From the NCBI GenBank assembly GCA_027577415.1, contig JANBQS010000108.1, positions 1-35,272 on the forward strand: a stretch of DNA of 35,272 nt. The letters run 5' to 3'. Below the pieces are notes generated by a model. It saw only the letters and a list, made by a program, of their open reading frames with translations. It ran no database searches and was not told the origin of the DNA. The DNA is from Coemansia sp. RSA 922. Its lineage: Eukaryota; Kickxellomycota; Kickxellomycetes; Kickxellales; Kickxellaceae. Position 1 is the first letter of the stretch. Each line of letters opens with the position of its first letter. The position numbers and the translations under genes were made by a program. Shown piece after piece: positions 8,032 to 18,038 of this stretch.

Positions 8032-9744
8032 ATGGCAGCCACAAATAGACCTCCACGGTTTGTATACTTTGTGGTATTCTGCATTACCATCGGCGGGCTA
8101 TTGTTTGGCTACGACACGGGCGTTATCTCGGGCGCGCTAGTAGTCATAAAAGATGACTGGCATCTAACCAACACCCAACAGGAGTTTATAGTTGGCGGAA
8201 CCACACTGGGTGCCATCGTCGGCGGGCTTTTTTCTGGGTATTTCGCTGACCGCTGGGGCCGCAGAGTTATAACCTGTCTGTCTTCCATAGTGTTTATAGT
8301 AGGAGCGGTGATAATGACGTTCTCCACACACTACTCGGTGCTTATCGCTGGACGCGTAGTAGTTGGACTAGCAGTAGGCGCAGCGTCGATGGTAGTCCCG
8401 ATCTATATTGGTGAGTTGGCACCAAAGGAAGTTCGTGGGCGATTGGTAACCCTCAACGTTTTGGCGATCACCGGCGGTCAACTGATAGCGTATTTGATAG
8501 CGTGGGCACTGGCCGATGTCCACAATGGCTGGCGCTGGATGTTTGCTGTATCGGCGTTCCCAGCTGTAGTACAGCTTTGCTGCTTGCCGTGGCTGCCCGA
8601 ATCTCCTCGCGTGCTTATAAGACGCGGGCAAGAAGACAAGGCGCGAGCCATTTTGCGTCGCGTCTATGGCAGCAAAGTACCAGAGAGCCTGGTGGAAGAC
8701 GAGCTGGCGAGCGTACATCAGTCCATGCGCACAGAGAACGCTAGCAGGTACCGCGATCTACTGCGTACCATCAACTTAAGACCGCTCCTGGTGGCGTGTA
8801 TGTTGCAGCTCATGCAGCAGTTCAGCGGATTCAATACGGCAATGTATTATTCGGCGACAATACTCAAAATGGCCGGCTTCTCTAGCACTAAGAGCGCCAC
8901 GCAGTTCTCTATCGCCATCGCGGCTACCAATATGGTTATGACTATCGTAGCCATACTTATTATCGACCGCTTTGGCCGTCGTCGCCTATTGCTTGTCTCG
9001 TTTGTCGGCATGATCGTTGGCCTGGTGCTTCTGGGGATTGCGTTTATATTTATTGTTGGCTTGGTCAAAATCACCAAGGACTCGTGTGGCGAGTACGTCA
9101 AGTGTGGAGCATGTGCATTGGATGATCGCTGTCAGTGGTCGCCTGGATCGATGCTATGTGCGAATAACGGCAACTCCATGTATAGTGACTTGACTACTAG
9201 CTGCGAATCGATTACTACGAGGGATAAGGCTGGGACGTGGATGGCTTTAGCTTCGCTGATCTTCTATGTCGCCCTCTATGCTGTCGGACTTGGCAACGTG
9301 CCTTGGCTCGTGCAGTCTGAGATCTTTGCCCAGGGGATCCGCAGTAAAGCCGGCAGCATCGCTACGGCTACGAACTGGACGAGCAATTTCATCGTCTCCG
9401 TCACTTTCCTTACTATGACGCTGCACATCACGGCGTCAGGTACGTTCTGGCTGTATGCCGGTATTCTCTTGGTGGGTCTGTGTTTGGTGTACCTCTTTGT
9501 GCCAGAGACCAAGGGATTGAAGCTCGAGGATGTGCAGCAGCTGTTCATGGGCGGAGGCATTCGTCCGTATCGCAGAAAGGCGGCAGCTGTAACTCCAAAG
9601 AATGTGGATGAGGATGACAGTGCAGGTGGCCATAGCCCATCGTCGCTCTTGTCACATACTCAACGACATAGAGAAGTGGCTGTGGGCGCCACTAGTGCTC
9701 GTGCTGGTGATGAAATCGATGACAGGCCACTAATTTCTCGCTAA
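8032..9744 (+). CDS. MFS sugar transporter, myo-inositol (H+/inositol symporter, HMIT-like)
   Basis: A protein of at least 570 residues in the MFS sugar-porter family with 12 predicted membrane segments, expected in the plasma membrane. Family motifs are clear: GYDTGVISGAL in TM1, DRWGRR after TM2, PESPR before the central loop, DRFGRRR in the second half and VPETKG after TM12. Between TM9 and TM10 lies an extended outside loop with six cysteines (352, 358, 361, 367, 376, 391) and a CxW spacing that resembles the PSI-like insert of animal HMIT (SLC2A13) and plant INT proteins. This favours proton-coupled inositol transport over hexose transport. The C-terminal tail is acidic and serine-rich and ends in a dileucine-like DDRPLISR. 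The true N-terminus probably extends upstream to at least 7966 through a spliced exon. Confidence 0.9.
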   Translation: MAATNRPPRFVYFVVFCITIGGLLFGYDTGVISGALVVIKDDWHLTNTQQEFIVGGTTLGAIVGGLFSGYFADRWGRRVITCLSSIVFIVGAVIMTFSTHYSVLIAGRVVVGLAVGAASMVVPIYIGELAPKEVRGRLVTLNVLAITGGQLIAYLIAWALADVHNGWRWMFAVSAFPAVVQLCCLPWLPESPRVLIRRGQEDKARAILRRVYGSKVPESLVEDELASVHQSMRTENASRYRDLLRTINLRPLLVACMLQLMQQFSGFNTAMYYSATILKMAGFSSTKSATQFSIAIAATNMVMTIVAILIIDRFGRRRLLLVSFVGMIVGLVLLGIAFIFIVGLVKITKDSCGEYVKCGACALDDRCQWSPGSMLCANNGNSMYSDLTTSCESITTRDKAGTWMALASLIFYVALYAVGLGNVPWLVQSEIFAQGIRSKAGSIATATNWTSNFIVSVTFLTMTLHITASGTFWLYAGILLVGLCLVYLFVPETKGLKLEDVQQLFMGGGIRPYRRKAAAVTPKNVDEDDSAGGHSPSSLLSHTQRHREVAVGATSARAGDEIDDRPLISR

Positions 9745-9945
9745 TAGTGCTAGTACTCACAAATATATTTGATGTGCTGTTCGAACGACCCCCACTTTCG
9801 CTGGCAAGAAAGAAAAAAAAAACTGTCAACCCAATCTTTAAAGTGTTATTGAAAAGAAGGAGAGTCAATGTTGACTGGTTGGATACACAAACAAACAATA
9901 CAGAAGACGAGTATAAGACAATGTAGTGGTAGTTTTTGTGGTATC

Positions 9946-11258
9946 TTATTCTGACTCATGGCGGACGTGGTGGTTCGGTAGTCCAAATACGCCAAAGCCA
10001 TGAGCCTTTGCAAGTTTGGCAAAGCCCTCGGTCTCGACTTGATGTTCGTATAGCCACGCAGGGAATCCGACACCCGAGCGATGTACGTGTGACTTAATCA
10101 AAGTGAAGGTGCCGCCAACGCCGTCTAGTGGCACTATGATATCGTCTTTGCCAAAGCCGTTCAGGTGCTTGCGATGGGTAGTGAAGGGGGTGCCGTCTCC
10201 CTCAACCAAAAAATCGTCCTCCTTGAGCTTCTTGAGCATTTCCATGCTCTCTGGTGTCTCTTGCCACGAGTTAAGGTCGTAGACGATTTTCTTTCCCTTG
10301 TAGGTACCATATGTTTTGAGTACGACGCAGTTTGCCACAAGTACATCCTTGTCGAATGCTATCATGTCATTTACAAGGCTGGGCGCGTATTCCACGAGGT
10401 CGCCGTCAATCCATAGTACCCATTGCTCGTTCTCCAGCGCACGTGTCCACAAGTAATTACGAGCCCGAGCCATTAAGCTACGCCGATCGAACTGATTCTT
10501 ATAAAGATGCCGGTCATTGCGTGGCAGCGTGTAAAAGAAATCTTGCCGGTATATTTCGAACCGCCCGAACCGCTTCTCCTTTGGTCCCCGCTCTTGGTAC
10601 TTCTTCTTTGCCTTTACAACCTGCTGCAGCGTATTATCTGTCGAGTCCGAGACTAGAATGGCCAACGATATCTTGTGCCGCGGGTACTTGAGTTTATCGA
10701 TTAGCTCAAAGTACTTGGCCAAGTGTTTGGCGCTGTTTTTAAGCGGTGTCAGTATTAGAAGAGTGTCGCTGTCGGGATCAAGAGTCTGTGGAGCGAGATC
10801 CTCGCCGGTCTTCAATATTTTGCGCGATTCGTCGGAAAACGAGTCCAGCTCGCTTTTGCTCCAACTAGATTTGCCGTACGATATCAATTTGGGGAGCCAT
10901 GACTGTTTGTCCTTTGGTTGCGGTTGATAGTCATATCCCAAGGCCTCAATATACTTGGTCTCGGTCTCGACCTTTATCTCCTCTTTGGCCACAGGTAATG
11001 AGTAGTTCAGATAATGCAAACTCAGTAGCGCCGCTAGGATACATGTCAGCACAAGGGCAATCATGACCTTTGTCGCGCTCTTTGGTCGCATCCATCTAAG
11101 AATGAATGTAAGTCAATAAAGACCGAGGTAGATATTAATTCAGTTTTTTACCCTACTGATAAGCTACATCTCTATCCCAGTCTGATGTACCTTTTGTTTG
11201 CCACGAAGCTGCGGACGCGTTGCACGTAGGACTCTTCTCTTGTCTTTAGTTCCTCCAT
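9946..11258 (-). CDS. Mannan polymerase subunit, Mnn9/Anp1/Van1 family (GT62), copy 1
   Basis: Two exons, 11191-11258 and 9946-11095, give 405 residues. The type II membrane anchor is about 34-52, followed by a stem and a GT62 catalytic domain; the family builds the alpha-1,6-mannan backbone of N-glycans in the cis-Golgi. Visible motifs are LILTPLKNSAKHL (about 136-148), MARARNYLW (231-239), the metal-binding WIDGDL (251-256), PLDGVGGTF (345-353) and HQVETEGFAK (374-383). The first exon (MEELKTREESYVQRVRSFVA...) is supported by an in-phase GT...AG junction and by matching exons in copies 2 and 3. The 5' half is almost identical to copy 2, the middle is not. The segment after the DGD motif (about 257-343) differs most between copies and could set acceptor preference. 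Confidence 0.9.
11096..11190 (-). other. Intron of mannan polymerase copy 1
   Basis: A 95-base intron read on the minus strand, with donor GTACAT and acceptor TTCTTAG. The intron of copy 2 (13801-13895) is base-for-base the same by eye. A later GTAAAA donor would be the positional match to copy 3's consensus donor but would bring an in-frame TAG into the exon, so the earlier donor is preferred. Confidence 0.75.
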
Positions 11259-12647
11259 CAGGCGTGCTCGTGTGTATGCAAACCAAGTCGCAACAGTTAG
11301 TTACTAGTAATAAGAATGAGGTGTGAAAAAAGGTAAAGATAAAATGTAAGGGTGAAGAAGAGAACCAGCACCCCACATAATGACAGCGATTAAATGGCGA
11401 TTGTGTTCAGCTTTGCCACTATCCCAAAAAGACTTTTTGAAAGCGCCAAGCTACGCCGCGTACAAAGCTATACTGCGTACAAAGAGATGCCCTTTGCGTC
11501 AGTGAGTGGAGATCCACTGGATAGCCAAGTGGTTTTACAGGCCAAGAAAACATCCCCAAAGCAAATCTAGAAAACCTCGCCACGCGGTAGATCGTGCGCA
11601 AATCACAGTGCTGCTGTTTCTTAATTAGCCCATCACGACGCTTTGGGGTTTTCTGTTAACAGAAGTAGAGGCAAGTCCTTGCACACTCATGTTGCATTCA
11701 AGCCAATCACGCGAACAAGTGATGCTTAGCATGCGCGGGCACTTGCAAATGATATGACACAATGGTTTTATACTAGCATGCAATGGCAAAGACACAAAGG
11801 ACGCCGCACCCTGACGCTGCTTCTGCTGTTCCCTTATCAAGAAGAAACTCAATGCAAACTCCAGGTTTAGATTGGTGACAATCCTCCAGACCGTCTGGTC
11901 GTGCACGACACTGGTAGAGGAGTTTTTATAGGACCAGACGCCGAAGCCTGTGATAACTACACGCGGATTGACCTCAAATACCAGTCCTGTTGGAGCTGCA
12001 CGGATCCCATGACGCCCGCGTCCAAAACTCCTAGATGTGAAGACAGCCAAAGGCAGTGTAAGATGGTCTCGCGAGGTGTACCTTGGGCGTTGCTGACTGC
12101 ACTTTTTCCGCGATGCTGGATGCGCTGAGACTATAGCAGAATTAGCACTCAGCAGGCAGGACCGGGATGTAGTGCGAGAGGTTGGGAGCCATTGGCACCG
12201 CCATGAGATCTCGGGCATCTTGACCCTATACGCTTTGGCCGTGTTCAACGATACGATTCGTGCAGAATGTATAGCCATTCGATCGAAACTTGGCCCGTAC
12301 GCCGAGAGACGCACCTCCCATTTGTGCACAAGCCCACAAAGTGTGAGGATTAGTCTAAGTGGGGGTAGTCGAGTAAACGATTGAGTGCTGTTGGTTAAAA
12401 TGTGGTTCTAAAAGCTATCTAGGTCATGACAAATGGAGCGAGCCTTTGGTCAGGGCATGAGATCGCAGAGCCAGTTTCAGGGTTGCACATATATATGTCA
12501 CCCAGAGTGAACAACTCGTTTTATTTTTTTTAACAAGCATAGCCATAAGACCACAGACAACCTTGAAACACCGATTGAATAGTACGCAGTAAATGAATTT
12601 CGTAGAATATACAAGTCAAGAGGAAGATAATAGCCACTGTACACGCT
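11259..12647. other. Long spacer between mannan polymerase copies 1 and 2
   Basis: The first 140 or so bases resemble the leader of copy 2, and the last 110 or so resemble the 3' flank of copy 3. The roughly 1.1 kb between them (about 11400-12530) has no partner in the other spacer, is less AT-rich than other spacers and looks inserted. It holds a 234-codon open frame on the minus strand (11625-12329), but I recognise no family, and short frames on the other strand overlap it. It may be a decayed gene or element remnant. Confidence 0.5.
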
Positions 12648-13963
12648 CTAGTTATAGATATGGTGAATGTTGTAGTTCGGTAGTCCAAATACGCCAAAGC
12701 CATTTGCTTTCGCAAGTTTGGCAAAGCCCTCGGTCTCGACTTGGTGTTGGAATAGCCACACAGGGAATCCGACGCCCGAGCGATGTACACGAGCCTTAAC
12801 CAAAGTGAACGTGCCACCAACGCCGTCTAGTGGCACTATGGTTTCGCTTTTACCAAAGTGCTCCATGTACTTGCGTTTGGTACGGAAGGGCGAATCCCCG
12901 TCTCCCTCAATCAAAAAGGCTTCGTCCTTGATCATCTTGAGCATTTCAATGCTTTCGGGTGTCTCTTGCCACGAGTTAAAGTCATAGACTCCGTATTCCC
13001 ACTTGAATCTGTGGATCTTGCGGTTTACAAGGCAGTTGGGTACAAGTACATCCTTGTCGTAAGCCATCATGTCGTTTACAATGTTGGGCGGATAGTACTC
13101 GAGGTCGCCGTCGATCCATAGCACCCATTGCTCGTTCTCCAGCGCACGTGTCCACAAGTAATTACGAGCCCGAGCCATTAAGGTACGCCGATCGAACTGA
13201 TTCTTATAAAGATGACGCTCTTTGCGTGACAGCGTGTAAAAGAAATCTTGCCGATATATTTCGAACCGCTTGAACCGCAACTCCTTTGGTCCCCGCTCTT
13301 GGTACTTCTTCTTTGCCTCTACAACCAGCTGCAGCGTATTATCCGTCGAGTCCGAGACTAGAAATGCCAACGATATCTTGTGCCGTGGGTATTTGAGTTT
13401 ATCGATTAACTTAAAGTACTTGGCCAAGTGTTTGGCGCTGTTTTTAAGCGGTGTCAGAATTAGAAGAGTGTCGCTGTCGGGATCAAGAGTCTGTGGAGCG
13501 AGGTCCTCGCCGGTCTTCAATATTTTGCGCGATTCGTCGGAAAACGAGTCCAGCTCGCTTTTGCTCCAACTAGATTTGCCGTTCGATATCAATTTGGGGA
13601 GCCCTGACTGTTTGTCCTTTGGTTGCGGTTGATAGTCGTATCCCAAGGCCTCAATATACTTGGTCTCGGTCTCGACCTTTATCTCCTCTTTGGCCACAGG
13701 TAATGAGTAGTTCAGATAATGCAAACTCAGTAGCGCTGCTAGGATACATGTCAGCACAAGGGCAATCATGACCTTTGTCGCGCTCTTTGGTCGCGTCCAT
13801 CTAAGAATGAATGTAAGTCAATAAAGACCGAGGTAGATATTAATTCAGTTTTTTACCCTACTGATAAGCTACATCTCTATCCCAGTCTGATGTACCTTTT
13901 GTTTGCCACGAAGCTGCGGACGCGTTGCACGTAGGACTCTTCTCTTGTATTTAGTTCCTCCAT
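12648..13963 (-). CDS. Mannan polymerase subunit, Mnn9/Anp1/Van1 family (GT62), copy 2
   Basis: Two exons, 13896-13963 and 12648-13800, give 406 residues. Domain order is as in copy 1: short cytoplasmic tail, one membrane anchor, stem, and GT62 domain with MARARNYLW, WIDGDL, PLDGVGGTF and HQVETEGFAK. Over the first 200 or so residues it differs from copy 1 at only a handful of positions (for example W/G and Y/N in the SWLPKLISYG stretch), and leader and intron are nearly or fully identical. The segment between the DGD motif and PLDGVGG differs strongly from copy 1 (for example KIHRFKWEYGVYDF against TYGTYKGKKIVYDL). All motif residues are kept, so it is probably active. The C-terminus ends in NYNIHHIYN. 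Confidence 0.9.
13801..13895 (-). other. Intron of mannan polymerase copy 2
   Basis: A 95-base intron with donor GTACAT and acceptor TTCTTAG. I see no difference from the intron of copy 1, which supports recent duplication or conversion covering the 5' part of both genes. Confidence 0.75.
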
Positions 13964-14541
13964 CAGGCGTGCTTGTGTATATGCAAACCAAGTCGCAATT
14001 ATTGGTTAGCAATAGTAATAATGGTGTAGGAAAAGGTAATTAAGAGGATAAAATTTAGACGCAAAAGAGCCCCGGCATCCACGGCATGATGGCTACCAGA
14101 TGGCGACCAAATTACAAAGGAGTTATGGGATTGAATATGGCAGCCTGGTATTGGCTGGGTCAGAATGTCGCCAATGTCGCTTGGTGGTAGACATTTGGCG
14201 TGCTGCTAGGCACAGAAGACGTGTTTCCAGAAAGCGACATGTTTGAGGCGTAGTAGTGCTAGCGGTTCATTCCACAACATGCAAGACGGGTGACGGCTGA
14301 CATCGCCCAAACGCTGCTAGAGAAACTAATTCGCTGTAGCTGGTTGAGCAGAGTGAGGATGGTTTGGGACTACAGCACCAAACCGAAAATACCGTGGTCG
14401 CTAAGCCTTCTGGCCCTAAAACGCATTACCATATGACCACAGAATGCCTTGACACGGCTGTTGAGAGCTTAGTACACAATATATGAATTTGGTTGAGAAT
14501 AGGATTCGCTAATAAGGTAATAGTCACCGCACTCATACGCG
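13964..14541. other. Spacer between mannan polymerase copies 2 and 3
   Basis: The right-hand end (about 14425-14541) matches the 3' flank of copy 2 loosely, including ACCATATGACCACAGA against GCCATAAGACCACAGA. The left part matches the leader of copy 1 up to about 14120. Between them I see nothing coding. Confidence 0.55.
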
Positions 14542-15861
14542 CTAGTTTGAGACATGGTGAATGTTGTAGTTCGGTAGTCCAAACACGCCAAAGCCGTTAG
14601 CCTTTGCAAGCTTGGCAAAGCCCTCGGTCTCGACTTGATGTTGGAATACCCATGTAGGGAACCCGATACCCGAGCGATGTACATGGGCCTTGACCAAAGT
14701 GAAGGTGCCGCCAACGCCGTCTAGTGGCACTATGGTATCTTCCTTGTCAAACTCGTCCAAGTGCTTGCGATAGGTCTTGAGGTCAGTGTATCCCTCGACC
14801 AAAAAATCGTCTTCCTTGAGATCTTTTATCATGGCAAGACTCTCGGGCGTCTCTTGCCAGGCGTTGTAGTCGTACATGCTATAAGGGAGGCCATTTTTTG
14901 AAATGGGGTACATGCAGTTGGGCACAATTATGTCCTTGTCGTACGCCATCAGGTCGCGTAAAATGGTAGGTGGATAGGCAGTGAGGTCGCCGTCAATCCA
15001 CGCCACCCATTGCTCGTTACCCAGCGCGCGAGTCCACAAGTAGTTGCGCGCCCGTGCCATCACGATACGCCTCTCGCGCTGCCTTTCGCGCAGGTGCCGC
15101 TCATGACCCGGCATGCCATTAAAAAAGTCCTGTCTGTATATATCGAACCGCTTGAACCGCATCTCCTTGGGTCCCTGTTCCTGGTACTTCTTCTTCGCCT
15201 TTATGAGAAGCTTCTGCGTATTATCCGTCGAGTCCGAAACTAGAAAGGCCAACGATGTCTTGTGACGTGGGAACTCTAGAGTTTCGAGTAACTCAAAATA
15301 CTTGGACATGTAACCGGCGTTGTTCTTCATTGGCGTCAGAATCAGAACCGAGTCGCTCTCAGGATCGAGGGTCTCTGGAGCGACATCCTTGTCGTTCTTC
15401 AATATTTTGCGTGATTCGTCGGAAAACGAGTCCAGCTCGCTTTTGCTCCAACTAGATTTGCCGTACGATATCAACGTGGGGAGCCATGACTTTTTGTCCT
15501 TTGGTTGCGGTTGGTACTCGTATCCCAAGGCCTCAATATACTTGGTCTCGGTCCCGGTCTCGGTCTCAACCTTTGTACCCTGGTTGGCAGGAGGTGAAGA
15601 GCCGCCCAGATACTGTACACTTAACAGCACCAATAGACAGCAAGCCAACAGTAGGGCTAGCTTAACCACTGGCGTGCGCACGCTTCGCCTCCACCTATCA
15701 AATAAAAAAGCGAATTGATTGTAGTCAAAGTATTTGTTAGCTTACGCTTCATATCCAACTGACAAGTTTGAGCTCTGTTTCCGACTGTCGTACCTTCCAT
15801 TGGCCATAAAATGGTTGACCCGCAAGACGCAGTTATCTCTTAGAGCTTTGGTTGCATCCAT
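14542..15861 (-). CDS. Mannan polymerase subunit, Mnn9/Anp1/Van1 family (GT62), copy 3
   Basis: Exons 15746-15861 and 14542-15694 give 422 residues; if the donor conserved with copies 1 and 2 is used, exon 1 is 15794-15861 and the protein is 406 residues. It carries a membrane anchor (LALLLACCLLVLLSVQYL), a stem with an extra Glu/Thr repeat (ETETGTETKYIEAL) and the GT62 motifs MARARNYLW, WIDGDL, PLDGVGGTF and HQVETEGFAK. It is the most diverged copy, yet a stem-encoding block (about 15398-15475) is nearly identical to copy 1, suggesting patchy gene conversion. The open frame of exon 2 has no ATG near its start, so without the spliced first exon the N-terminus would be missed. Confidence 0.88.
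15695..15745 (-). other. Intron of mannan polymerase copy 3 (two possible donors)
   Basis: The consensus donor GTAAGC with acceptor TTTGATAG gives a 51-base intron. A second in-phase donor, GTACGA, ends at 15793 and corresponds to the donor of copies 1 and 2, giving a 99-base intron and removing 16 codons. Both keep the frame, so alternative splicing is possible. Confidence 0.65.
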
Positions 15862-16522
15862 TAGGCGTGCTCGTGTATAGACAATATAGGTTGCAAGTGC
15901 TGGCAACAAATAATGATGATAATAATGATAGAGTGAAACCCAGAAAGAAGAAACAGAAAAAAAAAGAGCGACAGGAGGGTGCACGAGTGGATGAAAAAAA
16001 AGTGGGTATTCCTCTTGGCAAGGTGAATAAACATTGAACTTTGTGGAGCAAACATCAGATTGATCGACATGATTGAGCCCTCAGCCGATTGGCTATTATT
16101 TTTGGATCTTCAATGCTCTTTAGGTTGTCTCTTTGTGGACAGAGCTGATCGTAAAGCAGGCTAAATTGAACCGCTGTTGGAAGCGTACAGGGATAATTTG
16201 AGGCGAGATAGAAAGAGCACAGAGCTTGGCAAGCCCGTCTTTCGCATGATATGCACGCAGATCCATATGTCGCGTGAAACACAAAGGTGTTTGTTGACGT
16301 GATGGTGGCTGATCTACTGAAGTATGACGACAGCCATGCAAGCAGTTTCAAACCAGATTTGAAAGTGGTTGAGCTCTGTGTGTCCAATGTTTAGCCACCA
16401 CAGAGGGGAAACCTCTTTTTCTAGTGTTACTTCCGGTTATCTCGCAGGCATAAATGGGCGTTTGAAGAAATCTAGTAGTTGCCTAATACTCGTAGCCAAT
16501 ATCCGCCTAACCAGGTACGTAT
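15862..16522. other. Spacer upstream of mannan polymerase copy 3
   Basis: Bases 15862-15925 hold the leader of copy 3, with the same GGCGTGCTCGTGTAT start as copy 1. An A-rich stretch follows (15930-16010). Short open frames occur on the minus strand at 16055-16387, but I see no family signal. Confidence 0.55.
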
Positions 16523-16942
16523 TCACTGTGGTAGTAGGTATACGCGTTCTCCTCCCAAGTCACAATCGTACTCGCTAGTCAAGCAACGATCATCGTCGTC
16601 GTTGCCCTCACCACTCATGTACGCCTTCCACCCCTGGCGTTGATCTGCTGAACCAAGTCCATGAGCCAAATTAGGTGACCCCCTGGGATTATCAAACATG
16701 AGAGATTAGGGGCAGTCTTTAGCAAGGGCTAGAATAACAACATCAGTTAGTTTGTGAAAGTCTCCAATATAGAGCCACTCGAGATTAGGCATGTACTTGG
16801 GAATAGCATCCACTACTTTCAAGTCAACATTATTCCCGTCTAGTTTCACTCTTGATATTTGGGAGCGGCTTAAAAGCGGCGGCAATATGCCTTTTTTTTT
16901 CTCTTCCCTGAACCATCGTTTAAGATATTTGCTCCTGGTAAA
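16523..16942 (-). pseudogene. Decayed F-box/LRR-type protein fragment
   Basis: One continuous minus-strand frame of about 140 codons is interrupted only by a TAA at 16706-16708. Upstream of it the translation reads like leucine-rich repeats of fungal F-box proteins: ISRVKLDGNN, then VVDAIPKYMPNLEWLYIGDF and VVILALAKDCP, where CP..L is the usual repeat continuation. Downstream, the same frame carries on with DNPRGSPNLAHGLG and an acidic GEGNDDDD stretch before a TGA at 16523-16525. There is no N-terminal F-box or plausible start: an in-frame TAG lies at 16943-16945. I infer a C-terminal relic of an F-box/LRR gene. A terminal exon of a spliced gene ending at the TAA is the alternative. Confidence 0.5.
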
Positions 16943-17491
16943 CTACAGGTATGACTGAGACATTTGTCGTTCCTACCTGCTTTTTTTTCGAATAAAAAAA
17001 TGAGACCGAGTTGATTCACCAGCCTTTTTTGGGCTAGTTTCTGAGCTAGTGTTGACGAGTCCCCCAGTCGTCAGCTGCTACATACCTGTGCTTCTGTTGA
17101 GCAATTTGGCTTCTGGGTTCTAAGAATATGCTAGCTTTTTTAGCATGTACTTTATTGGTAAGCAACATCCCTGCGGACAAGGCAAGTGTGAGAGTGATAA
17201 CCGACTCATTTGCTCTGCATGGATGGTATGCAGGGTGGTACGATGAGTGTGTTATTGACTCGCACACTGGTTAGTCCAGCAGACAATGGCGTGGGTAGGC
17301 GTTGAGCGGAGAGGGATCGGATTTGGTGATCAGCAAGTCCCCCACCAAGATTTTTTTGGTTGGGGAATAAGTTCTGGCGCCACCCAAAAAAGATGACAGT
17401 AAGATAAAAAGAAAAACTTGAATTGGATACATTTAGGAAAGAAGAAAGAAAATAACGAATTGTGTAATAGGCGCTTTGAATTCAGTTAAGT
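16943..17491. other. Spacer between the F-box relic and cytochrome c
   Basis: No convincing coding sequence. If the F-box relic once extended further, its N-terminal part should lie here on the minus strand, but stops occur in all frames and I cannot trace it. The right end (17380-17491) is A-rich and is the 3' region of cytochrome c. Confidence 0.5.
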
Positions 17492-17818
17492 TTACTTGCA
17501 AGCCTCCTGGAGGTAAGTGATAACATCGTTACGTTCCTTCTCCTTCTTGAAACCAGCAAAGGCCATCTTTGTTCCAGGGATATACTTCTTGGGGTTCTCC
17601 AAGTAGTCAAAGAGAGTTTGGTTATCCCAGACAACACCCTTGTCCCGGTTAGCGTCGGTGTATTGGTAGCCTTCGACCTTGCCCGATTGACGACCGAAAA
17701 GTCCGTGCAGCTTGGGACCGACCTTGTTAGTACCGGCCTCCTCGACAGTGTGGCACTGTGCGCAACGAGTCTTGAAGAGCTTGGCTCCGTTTTTGGCGTC
17801 TCCGTTAGCAAAAGGCAT
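17492..17818 (-). CDS. CYC1: Cytochrome c
   Basis: A 108-residue mitochondrial cytochrome c, the electron carrier between complexes III and IV in the intermembrane space. The haem attachment motif CAQCH is at 19-23, the sixth ligand is Met85 in IPGTKMAF, and the conserved [12 protein letters not shown] and [11 protein letters not shown] segments are all present. Length and motifs match fungal cytochromes c. There is no presequence, as expected for a protein imported as apocytochrome and held by haem lyase. The ATG is followed by [10 protein letters not shown]. No intron is seen. Confidence 0.98.
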   Translation of the reverse strand: MPFANGDAKNGAKLFKTRCAQCHTVEEAGTNKVGPKLHGLFGRQSGKVEGYQYTDANRDKGVVWDNQTLFDYLENPKKYIPGTKMAFAGFKKEKERNDVITYLQEACK

Positions 17819-17933
17819 GTCTAAAGTGCGTAACCTTTACAAAAGAGTAGAAAAAATTAAAGATAAGAAAAAAAAAATGTATGGTGAAGAGAAAAGAGAG
17901 ATCTTTTGATGATGAGAGAGGGGGCTGATAGCT

Positions 17934-17951
17934 CCCCCCCCCCAAAAAAAA
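17934..17951. repeat. C10-A8 homopolymer junction
   Basis: A run of ten C followed by eight A in the region upstream of cytochrome c. It is a likely slippage or assembly-error site and could affect promoter spacing. Confidence 0.85.
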
Positions 17952-18038
17952 TGGCCATCATGTCCGTAAGCGTACACCAACCAATCATTTCACGTAATGA
18001 AGCCACAGTTTATTAAAGAGATTAGAGATAACAGTAGT

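Noticed and set aside
11625..12329. 234-codon minus-strand open frame in the spacer between mannan polymerase copies 1 and 2
   Set aside because: No recognisable motif or domain, overlapping frames on the other strand, and absent from the sister spacer. Kept only as part of an unexplained insertion.
17128..17146. ATGCTA ... TAGCAT hairpin
   Set aside because: Only a six-base stem in AT-rich spacer, expected by chance.
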